64,000 bases of DNA from Lepidodermella squamata (Eukaryota > Gastrotricha): assembly GCA_047495785.1 (NCBI GenBank), contig JBLDXI010000018.1:579464-643463 (forward strand), read 5' to 3'. A program made the translations under genes and the position numbers. The notes beneath the pieces were generated by a model. That model had not been told where the DNA came from and ran no database searches. It worked only from the letters and a program-made list of their open reading frames with translations. This document shows, one piece after another, positions 20,000 through 34,470 of the stretch (its first letter is position 1; each line of letters opens with the position of its first letter).

Positions 20000-22900
20000 T
20001 ATCGGATGACCGATATTTCGCTGCCAGCCAAAACGGCTGATATCGCAGTTTTGGACCCTTGTGCGTATCACCACGATGCAGAATCGTGCTCCACCGCGGT
20101 AAATCAGCCATATTCTGGCATCATTCGATAGTGGCAGCATTGCCAAACACGTTTGCAGCCGATTGGCGCACATTTCGGATGACCGATATTTCGCTGCCAG
20201 CCAAAACGGCTGATATCGCAGTTTTCGACCCTTGTGCGTATCACCACGATGCAGAATCGTGCTCCACCGCGGTAAATCAGCCATATTCTGGCATCATTCG
20301 AGAGTGGCAGCATTGCCAAACACGTTTGCAGCCGATTGGCGCACATATCGGATGACCGATATTTCGCTGCCAGCCAAAACGGCTGAAATCGCAGTTTTCG
20401 ACCCTTGTGCGTATCACCACGATGCAGAATCGTGCTCCACCGCGGTAAATCAGCCATATTCTGGCATCATTCGAGAGTGGCAGCATTGCCAAACACGTTT
20501 GCAGCCGATTGGCGCACATTTCGGATGACCGATATTTCGCTGCCAGCCAAAACGGCTGATATCGCAGTTTTCGACCCTTGTGCGTATCACCACGATGCAG
20601 AATCGTGCTCCACCGCGGTAAATCAGCCATATTCTGGCATCATTCGATAGTGGCAGCATTGCCAAACACGTTTGCAGCCGATTGGCGCACATATCGGATG
20701 ACCGATATTTCGCTGCCAGCCAAAACGGCTGATATCGCAGTTTTGGACCCTTGTGCGTATCACCACGATGCAGAATCGTGCTCCACCGCGGTAAATCAGC
20801 CATATTCTGGCATCATTCGATAGTGGCAGCATTGCTAAACACGTTTGCAGCCGATTGGCGCACATTTCGGATGACCGATATTTCGCTGCCAGCCAAAACG
20901 GCTGAAATCGCAGTTTTCGACCCTTGTGCGTATCACCACGATGCAGAATCGTGCTCCACCGCGGTAAATCAGCCATATTCTGGCATCATTCGAGAGTGGC
21001 AGCGTTGCCAAACACGTTTGCAGCCGATTGGCGCACATATCGGATGACCGATATTTCGCTGCCAGCCAAAACGCCTGAAATCGCAGTTTTGGACCCTTGT
21101 GCGTATCACCATGATGCAGAATCGTGCTCCACCGCGGTAAATCAGCCATATTCTGGCATCATTCGATAGTGGCAGCATTGCCAAACACGTTTGCAGCCGA
21201 TTGGCGCACATATCGGATGACCGATATTTCGCTGCCAGCCAAAACGGCTGAAATGGCCGTTTTAGACCATTGTGCGTATCACCACGATGCAGAATCGTGC
21301 TCCACCGCGGTAAATCAGACATATTCTGGCATCATTCGATAGTGGCAGCATTGCCAAACACGTTTGCAGCCGATTGGCGCACATATCGGATGACCGATAT
21401 TTCGCTGCCAGCCAAAACGGCTGAAATCGCCGTTTTAGACCATTGTGCGTATCACCACGATGCAGAATCGTGCTCCACCGCGGTAAATCAGCCATATTCT
21501 GGCATCATTCGAGAGTGGCAGCATTGCCAAACACGTTTGCAGCCGATTGGCGCACATATTGGATGACCGATATTTCGCTGCCAGCCAAAACGGCTGAAAT
21601 CGCAGTTTTCGACCCTTGTGCGTATCACCACGATGCAGAATCGTGCTCCACCGCGGTAAATCAGCCATATTCTGGCATCATTCGAGAGTGGCAGCATTGC
21701 CAAACACGTTTGCAGCCGATTGGCGCACATATCGGATGACCGATATTTCGCTGCCAGCCAAAACGCCTGAAATCGCAGTTTTGGACCCTTGTGCGTATCA
21801 CCACGATGCAGAAACGTGCTCCACCGCGGTAAATCAGCCATATTCTGGCATCATTCGATAGTGGCAGCATTGCCAAACACGTTTGCAGCCGATTGGCGCA
21901 CATATCGGATGACCGATATTTCGCTGCCAGCCAAAACGGCTGAAATGGCCGTTTTAGACCATTGTGCGTATCACCACGATGCAGAATCGTGCTCCACCGC
22001 GGTAAATCAGACATATTCTGGCATCATTCGATAGTGGCAGCATTGCCAAACACGTTTGCAGCCGATTGGCGCACATTTCGGATGACCGATATTTCGCTGC
22101 CAGCCAAAACGGCTGAAATCGCAGTTTTGGACCATTGTGCGTATCACCATGATGCAGAATCGTGCTCCACCGCGGTAAATCAGCCATATTCTGGCATCAT
22201 TCGAGAGTGGCAGCGTTGCCAAACACGTTTGCAGCCGATTGGCGCACATTTCGGATGACCGATATTTCGCTGCCAGCCAAAACGGCTGATATCGCAGTTT
22301 TGGACCCTTGTGCGTGTCACCACGATGCAGAATCGTGCTCCACCGCGGTAAATCAGCCATATTCTGGCATCATTCGAGAGTGGCAGCATTGCCAAACACG
22401 TTTGCAGCCGATTGGCGCACATATCGGATGACCGATATTTCGCTGCCAGCCAAAACGGCTGATATCGCAGTTTTGGACCCTTGTGCGTATCACCACGATG
22501 CAGAATCGTGCTCCACCGCGGTAAATCAGCCATATTCTGGCATCATTCGAGAGTGGCAGCGTTGCCAAACACGTTTGCAGCCGATTGGCGCACATTTCGG
22601 ATGACCGATATTTCGCTGCCAGCCCAAACGCCTGAAATCGCAGTTTTGGACCCTTGTGCGTATCACCACGATGCAGAATCGTGCTCCACCGCGGTAAATC
22701 AGACATATTCTGGCATCATTCGATAGTGGCAGCATTGCCAAACACGTTTGCAGCCGATTGGCGCACATTTCGGATGACCGATATTTCGCTGCCAGCCAAA
22801 ACGGCTGATATCGCAGTTTTGGACCCTTGTGCGTATCACCACGATGCAGAATCGTGCTCCACCGCGGTAAATCAGACATATTCTGGCATCATTCGATAGT

Positions 22901-23600
22901 GGCAGCATTGCCAAACACGTTTGCAGCCGATTGGCGCACATTTCGGATGACCGATATTTCGCTGCCAGCCAAAACGGCTGATATCGCAGTTTTGGACCCT
23001 TGTGCGTATCACCACGATGCAGAATCGTGCTCCACCGCGGTAAATCAGCCATATTCTGGCATCATTCGAGAGTGGCAGCGTTGCCAAACACGTTTGCAGC
23101 CGATTGGCGCACATATCGGATGACCGATATTTCGCTGCCAGCCAAAACGGCTGATATCGCAGTTTTGGACCCTTGTGCGTATCACCACGATGCAGAATCG
23201 TGCTCCACCGCGGTAAATCAGCCATATTCTGGCATCATTCGATAGTGGCAGCATTGCCAAACACGTTTGCAGCCGATTGGCGCACATTTCGGATGACCGA
23301 TATTTCGCTGCCAGCCAAAACGGCTGATATCGCAGTTTTCGACCCTTGTGCGTATCACCACGATGCAGAATCGTGCTCCACCGCGGTAAATCAGCCATAT
23401 TCTGGCATCATTCGAGAGTGGCAGCATTGCCAAACACGTTTGCAGCCGATTGGCGCACATATCGGATGACCGATATTTCGCTGCCAGCCAAAACGCCTGA
23501 AATCGCAGTTTTGGACCCTTGTGCGTATCACCACGATGCAGAAACGTGCTCCACCGCGGTAAATCAGCCATATTCTGGCATCATTCGATAGTGGCAGCAT
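20000..23600 (+). repeat. Satellite block, copied at 36.3-39.8 kb (offset 94 monomers)
   Basis: About 20 monomers match in order the block at about 36.26-39.86 kb, offset 16,262 bp (94 x 173). Shared rare markers: attgctaaacacg at about 20,832 and 37,094, and gaaatggccg at 21,250/37,512 and 21,942/38,204. A substitution at 21,560 (catattgg) is absent from the other copy. Confidence 0.85.
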
Positions 23601-26600
23601 TGCCAAACACGTTTGCAGCCGATTGGCGCACATATCGGATGACCGATATTTCGCTGCCAGCCAAAACGGCTGAAATGGCCGTTTTAGACCATTGTGCGTA
23701 TCACCACGATGCAGAATCGTGCTCCACCGCGGTAAATCAGCCATATTCTGGCATCATTCGAGAGTGGCAGCGTTGCCAAACACGTTTGCAGCCGATTGGC
23801 GCACATTTCGGATGACCGATATTTCGCTGCCAGCCCAAACGCCTGAAATCGCAGTTTTGGACCCTTGTGCGTATCACCACGATGCAGAATCGTGCTCCAC
23901 CGCGGTAAATCAGACATATTCTGGCATCATTCGATAGTGGCAGCATTGCCAAACACGTTTGCAGCCGATTGGCGCACATTTCGGATGACCGATATTTCGC
24001 TGCCAGCCAAAACGGCTGATATCGCAGTTTTGGACCCTTGTGCGTATCACCACGATGCAGAATCGTGCTCCACCGCGGTAAATCAGACATATTCTGGCAT
24101 CATTCGATAGTGGCAGCATTGCCAAACACGTTTGCAGCCGATTGGCGCACATTTCGGATGACCGATATTTCGCTGCCAGCCAAAACGGCTGATATCGCAG
24201 TTTTGGACCCTTGTGCGTATCACCACGATGCAGAATCGTGCTCCACCGCGGTAAATCAGACATATTCTGGCATCATTCGATAGTGGCAGCATTGCCAAAC
24301 ACGTTTGCAGCCGATTGGCGCACATTTCGGATGACCGATATTTCGCTGCCAGCCAAAACGGCTGATATCGCAGTTTTGGACCCTTGTGCGTATCACCACG
24401 ATGCAGAATCGTGCTCCACCGCGGTAAATCAGCCATATTCTGGCATCATTCGAGAGTGGCAGCGTTGCCAAACACGTTTGCAGCCGATTGGCGCACATAT
24501 CGGATGACCGATATTTCGCTGCCAGCCAAAACGGCTGATATCGCAGTTTTGGACCCTTGTGCGTATCACCACGATGCAGAATCGTGCTCCACCGCGGTAA
24601 ATCAGCCATATTCTGGCATCATTCGATAGTGGCAGCATTGCCAAACACGTTTGCAGCCGATTGGCGCACATATCGGATGACCGATATTTCGCTGCCAGCC
24701 AAAACGCCTGAAATCGCAGTTTTGGACCCTTGTGCGTATCACCACGATGCAGAAACGTGCTCCACCGCGGTAAATCAGCCATATTCTGGCATCATTCGAT
24801 AGTGGCAGCATTGCCAAACACGTTTGCAGCCGATTGGCGCACATATCGGATGACCGATATTTCGCTGCCAGCCAAAACGGCTGAAATGGCCGTTTTAGAC
24901 CATTGTGCGTATCACCACGATGCAGAATCGTGCTCCACCGCGGTAAATCAGCCATATTCTGGCATCATTCGAGAGTGGCAGCGTTGCCAAACACGTTTGC
25001 AGCCGATTGGCGCACATTTCGGATGACCGATATTTCGCTGCCAGCCCAAACGCCTGAAATCGCAGTTTTGGACCCTTGTGCGTATCACCACGATGCAGAA
25101 TCGTGCTCCACCGCGGTAAATCAGACATATTCTGGCATCATTCGATAGTGGCAGCATTGCCAAACACGTTTGCAGCCGATTGGCGCACATTTCGGATGAC
25201 CGATATTTCGCTGCCAGCCAAAACGGCTGATATCGCAGTTTTGGACCCTTGTGCGTATCACCACGATGCAGAATCGTGCTCCACCGCGGTAAATCAGACA
25301 TATTCTGGCATCATTCGATAGTGGCAGCATTGCCAAACACGTTTGCAGCCGATTGGCGCACATTTCGGATGACCGATATTTCGCTGCCAGCCAAAACGGC
25401 TGATATCGCAGTTTTGGACCCTTGTGCGTATCACCACGATGCAGAATCGTGCTCCACCGCGGTAAATCAGACATATTCTGGCATCATTCGATAGTGGCAG
25501 CATTGCCAAACACGTTTGCAGCCGATTGGCGCACATTTCGGATGACCGATATTTCGCTGCCAGCCAAAACGGCTGATATCGCAGTTTTGGACCCTTGTGC
25601 GTATCACCACGATGCAGAATCGTGCTCCACCGCGGTAAATCAGCCATATTCTGGCATCATTCGAGAGTGGCAGCGTTGCCAAACACGTTTGCAGCCGATT
25701 GGCGCACATATCGGATGACCGATATTTCGCTGCCAGCCAAAACGGCTGATATCGCAGTTTTGGACCCTTGTGCGTATCACCACGATGCAGAATCGTGCTC
25801 CACCGCGGTAAATCAGCCATATTCTGGCATCATTCGATAGTGGCAGCATTGCCAAACACGTTTGCAGCCGATTGGCGCACATTTCGGATGACCGATATTT
25901 CGCTGCCAGCCAAAACGGCTGATATCGCAGTTTTCGACCCTTGTGCGTATCACCACGATGCAGAATCGTGCTCCACCGCGGTAAATCAGCCATATTCTGG
26001 CATCATTCGAGAGTGGCAGCATTGCCAAACACGTTTGCAGCCGATTGGCGCACATATCGGATGACCGATATTTCGCTGCCAGCCAAAACGCCTGAAATCG
26101 CAGTTTTGGACCCTTGTGCGTATCACCACGATGCAGAAACGTGCTCCACCGCGGTAAATCAGCCATATTCTGGCATCATTCGATAGTGGCAGCATTGCCA
26201 AACACGTTTGCAGCCGATTGGCGCACATATCGGATGACCGATATTTCGCTGCCAGCCAAAACGGCTGAAATGGCCGTTTTAGACCATTGTGCGTATCACC
26301 ACGATGCAGAATCGTGCTCCACCGCGGTAAATCAGCCATATTCTGGCATCATTCGAGAGTGGCAGCGTTGCCAAACACGTTTGCAGCCGATTGGCGCACA
26401 TTTCGGATGACCGATATTTCGCTGCCAGCCCAAACGCCTGAAATCGCAGTTTTGGACCCTTGTGCGTATCACCACGATGCAGAATCGTGCTCCACCGCGG
26501 TAAATCAGACATATTCTGGCATCATTCGATAGTGGCAGCATTGCCAAACACGTTTGCAGCCGATTGGCGCACATTTCGGATGACCGATATTTCGCTGCCA

Positions 26601-27499
26601 GCCAAAACGGCTGATATCGCAGTTTTGGACCCTTGTGCGTATCACCACGATGCAGAATCGTGCTCCACCGCGGTAAATCAGACATATTCTGGCATCATTC
26701 GATAGTGGCAGCATTGCCAAACACGTTTGCAGCCGATTGGCGCACATTTCGGATGACCGATATTTCGCTGCCAGCCAAAACGGCTGATATCGCAGTTTTG
26801 GACCCTTGTGCGTATCACCACGATGCAGAATCGTGCTCCACCGCGGTAAATCAGCCATATTCTGGCATCATTCGAGAGTGGCAGCGTTGCCAAACACGTT
26901 TGCAGCCGATTGGCGCACATATCGGATGACCGATATTTCGCTGCCAGCCAAAACGGCTGATATCGCAGTTTTGGACCCTTGTGCGTATCACCACGATGCA
27001 GAATCGTGCTCCACCGCGGTAAATCAGCCATATTCTGGCATCATTCGATAGTGGCAGCATTGCCAAACACGTTTGCAGCCGATTGGCGCACATTTCGGAT
27101 GACCGATATTTCGCTGCCAGCCAAAACGGCTGATATCGCAGTTTTCGACCCTTGTGCGTATCACCACGATGCAGAATCGTGCTCCACCGCGGTAAATCAG
27201 CCATATTCTGGCATCATTCGAGAGTGGCAGCATTGCCAAACACGTTTGCAGCCGATTGGCGCACATATCGGATGACCGATATTTCGCTGCCAGCCAAAAC
27301 GCCTGAAATCGCAGTTTTGGACCCTTGTGCGTATCACCACGATGCAGAAACGTGCTCCACCGCGGTAAATCAGCCATATTCTGGCATCATTCGATAGTGG
27401 CAGCATTGCCAAACACGTTTGCAGCCGATTGGCGCACATATCGGATGACCGATATTTCGCTGCCAGCCAAAACGGCTGAAATGGCCGTTTTAGACCATT

Positions 27500-30400
27500 G
27501 TGCGTATCACCACGATGCAGAATCGTGCTCCACCGCGGTAAATCAGACATATTCTGGCATCATTCGATAGTGGCAGCATTGCCAAACACGTTTGCAGCCG
27601 ATTGGCGCACATTTCGGATGACCGATATTTCGCTGCCAGCCAAAACGGCTGAAATCGCAGTTTTGGACCATTGTGCGTATCACCATGATGCAGAATCGTG
27701 CTCCACCGCGGTAAATCAGCCATATTCTGGCATCATTCGAGAGTGGCAGCGTTGCCAAACACGTTTGCAGCCGATTGGCGCACATTTCGGATGACCGATA
27801 TTTCGCTGCCAGCCAAAACGGCTGATATCGCAGTTTTGGACCCTTGTGCGTGTCACCACGATGCAGAATCGTGCTCCACCGCGGTAAATCAGCCATATTC
27901 TGGCATCATTCGAGAGTGGCAGCATTGCCAAACACGTTTGCAGCCGATTGGCGCACATATCGGATGACCGATATTTCGCTGCCAGCCAAAACGGCTGATA
28001 TCGCAGTTTTGGACCCTTGTGCGTATCACCACGATGCAGAATCGTGCTCCACCGCGGTAAATCAGCCATATTCTGGCATCATTCGAGAGTGGCAGCGTTG
28101 CCAAACACGTTTGCAGCCGATTGGCGCACATTTCGGATGACCGATATTTCGCTGCCAGCCCAAACGCCTGAAATCGCAGTTTTGGACCCTTGTGCGTATC
28201 ACCACGATGCAGAATCGTGCTCCACCGCGGTAAATCAGACATATTCTGGCATCATTCGATAGTGGCAGCATTGCCAAACACGTTTGCAGCCGATTGGCGC
28301 ACATATCGGATGACCGATATTTCGCTGCCAGCAAAAACGGCTGAAATCGCAGTTTTCGACCCTTGTGCGTATCACCACGATGCAGAATCGTGCTCCACCG
28401 CGGTAAATCAGACATATTCTGGCATCATTCGATAGTGGCAGCATTGCCAAACACGTTTGCAGCCGATTGGCGCACATTTCGGATGACCGATATTTCGCTG
28501 CCAGCCAAAACGGCTGATATCGCAGTTTTGGACCCTTGTGCGTATCACCACGATGCAGAATCGTGCTCCACCGCGGTAAATCAGCCATATTCTGGCATCA
28601 TTCGAGAGTGGCAGCGTTGCCAAACACGTTTGCAGCCGATTGGCGCACATATCGGATGACCGATATTTCGCTGCCAGCCAAAACGGCTGATATCGCAGTT
28701 TTGGACCCTTGTGCGTATCACCACGATGCAGAATCGTGCTCCACCGCGGTAAATCAGCCATATTCTGGCATCATTCGATAGTGGCAGCATTGCCAAACAC
28801 GTTTGCAGCCGATTGGCGCACATTTCGGATGACCGATATTTCGCTGCCAGCCAAAACGGCTGATATCGCAGTTTTCGACCCTTGTGCGTATCACCACGAT
28901 GCAGAATCGTGCTCCACCGCGGTAAATCAGCCATATTCTGGCATCATTCGATAGTGGCAGCATTGCCAAACACGTTTGCAGCCGATTGGCGCACATATCG
29001 GATGACCGATATTTCGCTGCCAGCCAAAACGGCTGATATCGCAGTTTTGGACCCTTGTGCGTATCACCACGATGCAGAATCGTGCTCCACCGCGGTAAAT
29101 CAGCCATATTCTGGCATCATTCGAGAGTGGCAGCATTGCCAAACACGTTTGCAGCCGATTGGCGCACATATCGGATGACCGATATTTCGCTGCCAGCCAA
29201 AACGGCTGAAATCGCAGTTTTCGACCCTTGTGCGTATCACCACGATGCAGAATCGTGCTCCACCGCGGTAAATCAGCCATATTCTGGCATCATTCGATAG
29301 TGGCAGCATTGCCAAACACGTTTGCAGCCGATTGGCGCACATTTCGGATGACCGATATTTCGCTGCCAGCCAAAACGGCTGAAATCGCAGTTTTGGACCA
29401 TTGTGCGTATCACCATGATGCAGAATCGTGCTCCACCGCGGTAAATCAGCCATATTCTGGCATCATTCGAGAGTGGCAGCGTTGCCAAACACGTTTGCAG
29501 CCGATTGGCGCACATTTCGGATGACCGATATTTCGCTGCCAGCCAAAACGGCTGATATCGCAGTTTTCGACCCTTGTGCGTATCACCACGATGCAGAATC
29601 GTGCTCCACCGCGGTAAATCAGCCATATTCTGGCATCATTCGATAGTGGCAGCATTGCCAAACACGTTTGCAGCCGATTGGCGCACATATCGGATGACCG
29701 ATATTTCGCTGCCAGCCAAAACGGCTGATATCGCAGTTTTGGACCCTTGTGCGTATCACCACGATGCAGAATCGTGCTCCACCGCGGTAAATCAGCCATA
29801 TTCTGGCATCATTCGAGAGTGGCAGCATTGCCAAACACGTTTGCAGCCGATTGGCGCACATATCGGATGACCGATATTTCGCTGCCAGCCAAAACGGCTG
29901 AAATCGCAGTTTTGGACCATTGTGCGTATCACCATGATGCAGAATCGTGCTCCACCGCGGTAAATCAGCCATATTCTGGCATCATTCGAGAGTGGCAGCG
30001 TTGCCAAACACGTTTGCAGCCGATTGGCGCACATTTCGGATGACCGATATTTCGCTGCCAGCCAAAACGGCTGATATCGCAGTTTTGGACCCTTGTGCGT
30101 ATCACCACGATGCAGAATCGTGCTCCACCGCGGTAAATCAGCCATATTCTGGCATCATTCGATAGTGGCAGCATTGCCAAACACGTTTGCAGCCGATTGG
30201 CGCACATTTCGGATGACCGATATTTCGCTGCCAGCCAAAACGGCTGATATCGCAGTTTTCGACCCTTGTGCGTATCACCACGATGCAGAATCGTGCTCCA
30301 CCGCGGTAAATCAGCCATATTCTGGCATCATTCGATAGTGGCAGCATTGCCAAACACGTTTGCAGCCGATTGGCGCACATATCGGATGACCGATATTTCG

Positions 30401-31700
30401 CTGCCAGCCAAAACGGCTGATATCGCAGTTTTGGACCCTTGTGCGTATCACCACGATGCAGAATCGTGCTCCACCGCGGTAAATCAGCCATATTCTGGCA
30501 TCATTCGAGAGTGGCAGCATTGCCAAACACGTTTGCAGCCGATTGGCGCACATATCGGATGACCGATATTTCGCTGCCAGCCAAAACGGCTGAAATCGCA
30601 GTTTTCGACCCTTGTGCGTATCACCACGATGCAGAATCGTGCTCCACCGCGGTAAATCAGACATATTCTGGCATCATTCGATAGTGGCAGCATTGCCAAA
30701 CACGTTTGCAGCCGATTGGCGCACATTTCGGATGACCGATATTTCGCTGCCAGCCAAAACGGCTGATATCGCAGTTTTGGACCCTTGTGCGTATCACCAC
30801 GATGCAGAATCGTGCTCCACCGCGGTAAATCAGCCATATTCTGGCATCATTCGATAGTGGCAGCATTGCCAAACACGTTTGCAGCCGATTGGCGCACATA
30901 TCGGATGACCGATATTTCGCTGCCAGCCAAAACGGCTGATATCGCAGTTTCGGACCCTTGTGCGTATCACCACGATGCAGAATCGTGCTCCACCGCGGTA
31001 AATCAGACATATTCTGGCATCATTCGATAGTGGCAGCATTGCCAAACACGTTTGCAGCCGATTGGCGCACATTTCGGATGACCGATATTTCGCTGCCAGC
31101 CAAAACGGCTGATATCGCAGTTTTGGACCCTTGTGCGTATCACCACGATGCAGAATCGTGCTCCACCGCGGTAAATCAGCCATATTCTGGCATCATTCGA
31201 GAGTGGCAGCGTTGCCAAACACGTTTGCAGCCGATTGGCGCACATTTCGGATGACCGATATTTCGCTGCCAGCCAAAACGGCTGATATCGCAGTTTTGGA
31301 CCCTTGTGCGTATCACCACGATGCAGAATCGTGCTCCACCGCGGTAAATCAGCCATATTCTGGCATCATTCGATAGTGGCAGCATTGCCAAACACGTTTG
31401 CAGCCGATTGGCGCACATATCGGATGACCGATATTTCGCTGCCAGCCAAAACGGCTGATATCGCAGTTTCGGACCCTTGTGCGTATCACCACGATGCAGA
31501 ATCGTGCTCCACCGCGGTAAATCAGCCATATTCTGGCATCATTCGATAGTGGCAGCATTGCCAAACACGTTTGCAGCCGATTGGCGCACATATCGGATGA
31601 CCGATATTTCGCTGCCAGCCAAAACGGCTGATATCGCAGTTTTGGACCCTTGTGCGTATCACCACGATGCAGAATCGTGCTCCACCGCGGTAAATCAGCC
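27500..31700 (+). repeat. Satellite block, copied at 41.2-45.4 kb (offset 79 monomers)
   Basis: About 24 monomers match the block at about 41.17-45.37 kb, offset 13,667 bp (79 x 173). The rare ccagcaaaaacgg variant near 28,331 recurs near 41,998, with a further copy near 40,614. The copy has one private change, cacagatcgg at 42,836. Confidence 0.85.
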
Positions 31701-34470
31701 ATATTCTGGCATCATTCGAAAGTGGCAGCGTTGCCAAACACGTTTGCAGCCGATTGGCGCACATTTCGGATGACCGATATTTCGCTGCCAGCCAAAACGG
31801 CTGATATCGCAGTTTTGGACCCTTGTGCGTATCACCACGATGCAGAATCGTGCTCCACCGCGGTAAATCAGCCATATTCTGGCATCATTCGATAGTGGCA
31901 GCATTGCCAAACACGTTTGCAGCCGATTGGCGCACATTTCGGATGACCGATATTTCGCTGCCAGCCAAAACGGCTGAAATCGCAGTTTTGGACCATTGTG
32001 CGTATCACCATGATGCAGAATCGTGCTCCACCGCGGTAAATCAGCCATATTCTGGCATCATTCGAGAGTGGCAGCGTTGCCAAACACGTTTGCAGCCGAT
32101 TGGCGCACATTTCGGATGACCGATATTTCGCTGCCAGCCAAAACGGCTGATATCGCAGTTTTCGACCCTTGTGCGTATCACCACGATGCAGAATCGTGCT
32201 CCACCGCGGTAAATCAGCCATATTCTGGCATCATTCGATAGTGGCAGCATTGCCAAACACGTTTGCAGCCGATTGGCGCACATATCGGATGACCGATATT
32301 TCGCTGCCAGCCAAAACGGCTGATATCGCAGTTTTGGACCCTTGTGCGTATCACCACGATGCAGAATCGTGCTCCACCGCGGTAAATCAGCCATATTCTG
32401 GCATCATTCGAGAGTGGCAGCATTGCCAAACACGTTTGCAGCCGATTGGCGCACATATCGGATGACCGATATTTCGCTGCCAGCCAAAACGGCTGAAATC
32501 GCAGTTTTGGACCATTGTGCGTATCACCATGATGCAGAATCGTGCTCCACCGCGGTAAATCAGCCATATTCTGGCATCATTCGAGAGTGGCAGCGTTGCC
32601 AAACACGTTTGCAGCCGATTGGCGCACATTTCGGATGACCGATATTTCGCTGCCAGCCAAAACGGCTGATATCGCAGTTTTGGACCCTTGTGCGTATCAC
32701 CACGATGCAGAATCGTGCTCCACCGCGGTAAATCAGCCATATTCTGGCATCATTCGATAGTGGCAGCATTGCCAAACACGTTTGCAGCCGATTGGCGCAC
32801 ATTTCGGATGACCGATATTTCGCTGCCAGCCAAAACGGCTGATATCGCAGTTTTCGACCCTTGTGCGTATCACCACGATGCAGAATCGTGCTCCACCGCG
32901 GTAAATCAGCCATATTCTGGCATCATTCGATAGTGGCAGCATTGCCAAACACGTTTGCAGCCGATTGGCGCACATATCGGATGACCGATATTTCGCTGCC
33001 AGCCAAAACGGCTGATATCGCAGTTTTGGACCCTTGTGCGTATCACCACGATGCAGAATCGTGCTCCACCGCGGTAAATCAGCCATATTCTGGCATCATT
33101 CGAGAGTGGCAGCATTGCCAAACACGTTTGCAGCCGATTGGCGCACATATCGGATGACCGATATTTCGCTGCCAGCCAAAACGGCTGAAATCGCAGTTTT
33201 CGACCCTTGTGCGTATCACCACGATGCAGAATCGTGCTCCACCGCGGTAAATCAGACATATTCTGGCATCATTCGATAGTGGCAGCATTGCCAAACACGT
33301 TTGCAGCCGATTGGCGCACATTTCGGATGACCGATATTTCGCTGCCAGCCAAAACGGCTGATATCGCAGTTTTGGACCCTTGTGCGTATCACCACGATGC
33401 AGAATCGTGCTCCACCGCGGTAAATCAGCCATATTCTGGCATCATTCGATAGTGGCAGCATTGCCAAACACGTTTGCAGCCGATTGGCGCACATATCGGA
33501 TGACCGATATTTCGCTGCCAGCCAAAACGGCTGATATCGCAGTTTCGGACCCTTGTGCGTATCACCACGATGCAGAATCGTGCTCCACCGCGGTAAATCA
33601 GACATATTCTGGCATCATTCGATAGTGGCAGCATTGCCAAACACGTTTGCAGCCGATTGGCGCACATTTCGGATGACCGATATTTCGCTGCCAGCCAAAA
33701 CGGCTGATATCGCAGTTTTGGACCCTTGTGCGTATCACCACGATGCAGAATCGTGCTCCACCGCGGTAAATCAGCCATATTCTGGCATCATTCGAGAGTG
33801 GCAGCGTTGCCAAACACGTTTGCAGCCGATTGGCGCACATTTCGGATGACCGATATTTCGCTGCCAGCCAAAACGGCTGATATCGCAGTTTTGGACCCTT
33901 GTGCGTATCACCACGATGCAGAATCGTGCTCCACCGCGGTAAATCAGCCATATTCTGGCATCATTCGATAGTGGCAGCATTGCCAAACACGTTTGCAGCC
34001 GATTGGCGCACATATCGGATGACCGATATTTCGCTGCCAGCCAAAACGGCTGATATCGCAGTTTCGGACCCTTGTGCGTATCACCACGATGCAGAATCGT
34101 GCTCCACCGCGGTAAATCAGCCATATTCTGGCATCATTCGATAGTGGCAGCATTGCCAAACACGTTTGCAGCCGATTGGCGCACATATCGGATGACCGAT
34201 ATTTCGCTGCCAGCCAAAACGGCTGATATCGCAGTTTTGGACCCTTGTGCGTATCACCACGATGCAGAATCGTGCTCCACCGCGGTAAATCAGCCATATT
34301 CTGGCATCATTCGAAAGTGGCAGCGTTGCCAAACACGTTTGCAGCCGATTGGCGCACATTTCGGATGACCGATATTTCGCTGCCAGCCAAAACGGCTGAT
34401 ATCGCAGTTTTGGACCCTTGTGCGTATCACCACGATGCAGAATCGTGCTCCACCGCGGTAAATCAGACAT
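29280..34470 (+). repeat. Tandem duplication of a 15-monomer block (2,595 bp)
   Basis: Monomer variants at about 29.28-31.87 kb repeat at about 31.88-34.47 kb, offset 2,595 bp. The cagtttcggaccc variant near 30,948 and 31,467 reappears near 33,543 and 34,062. The displaced copy near 41-46 kb contains only one such unit, so the tandem duplication came after, or was lost from, the displaced copy. Confidence 0.85.
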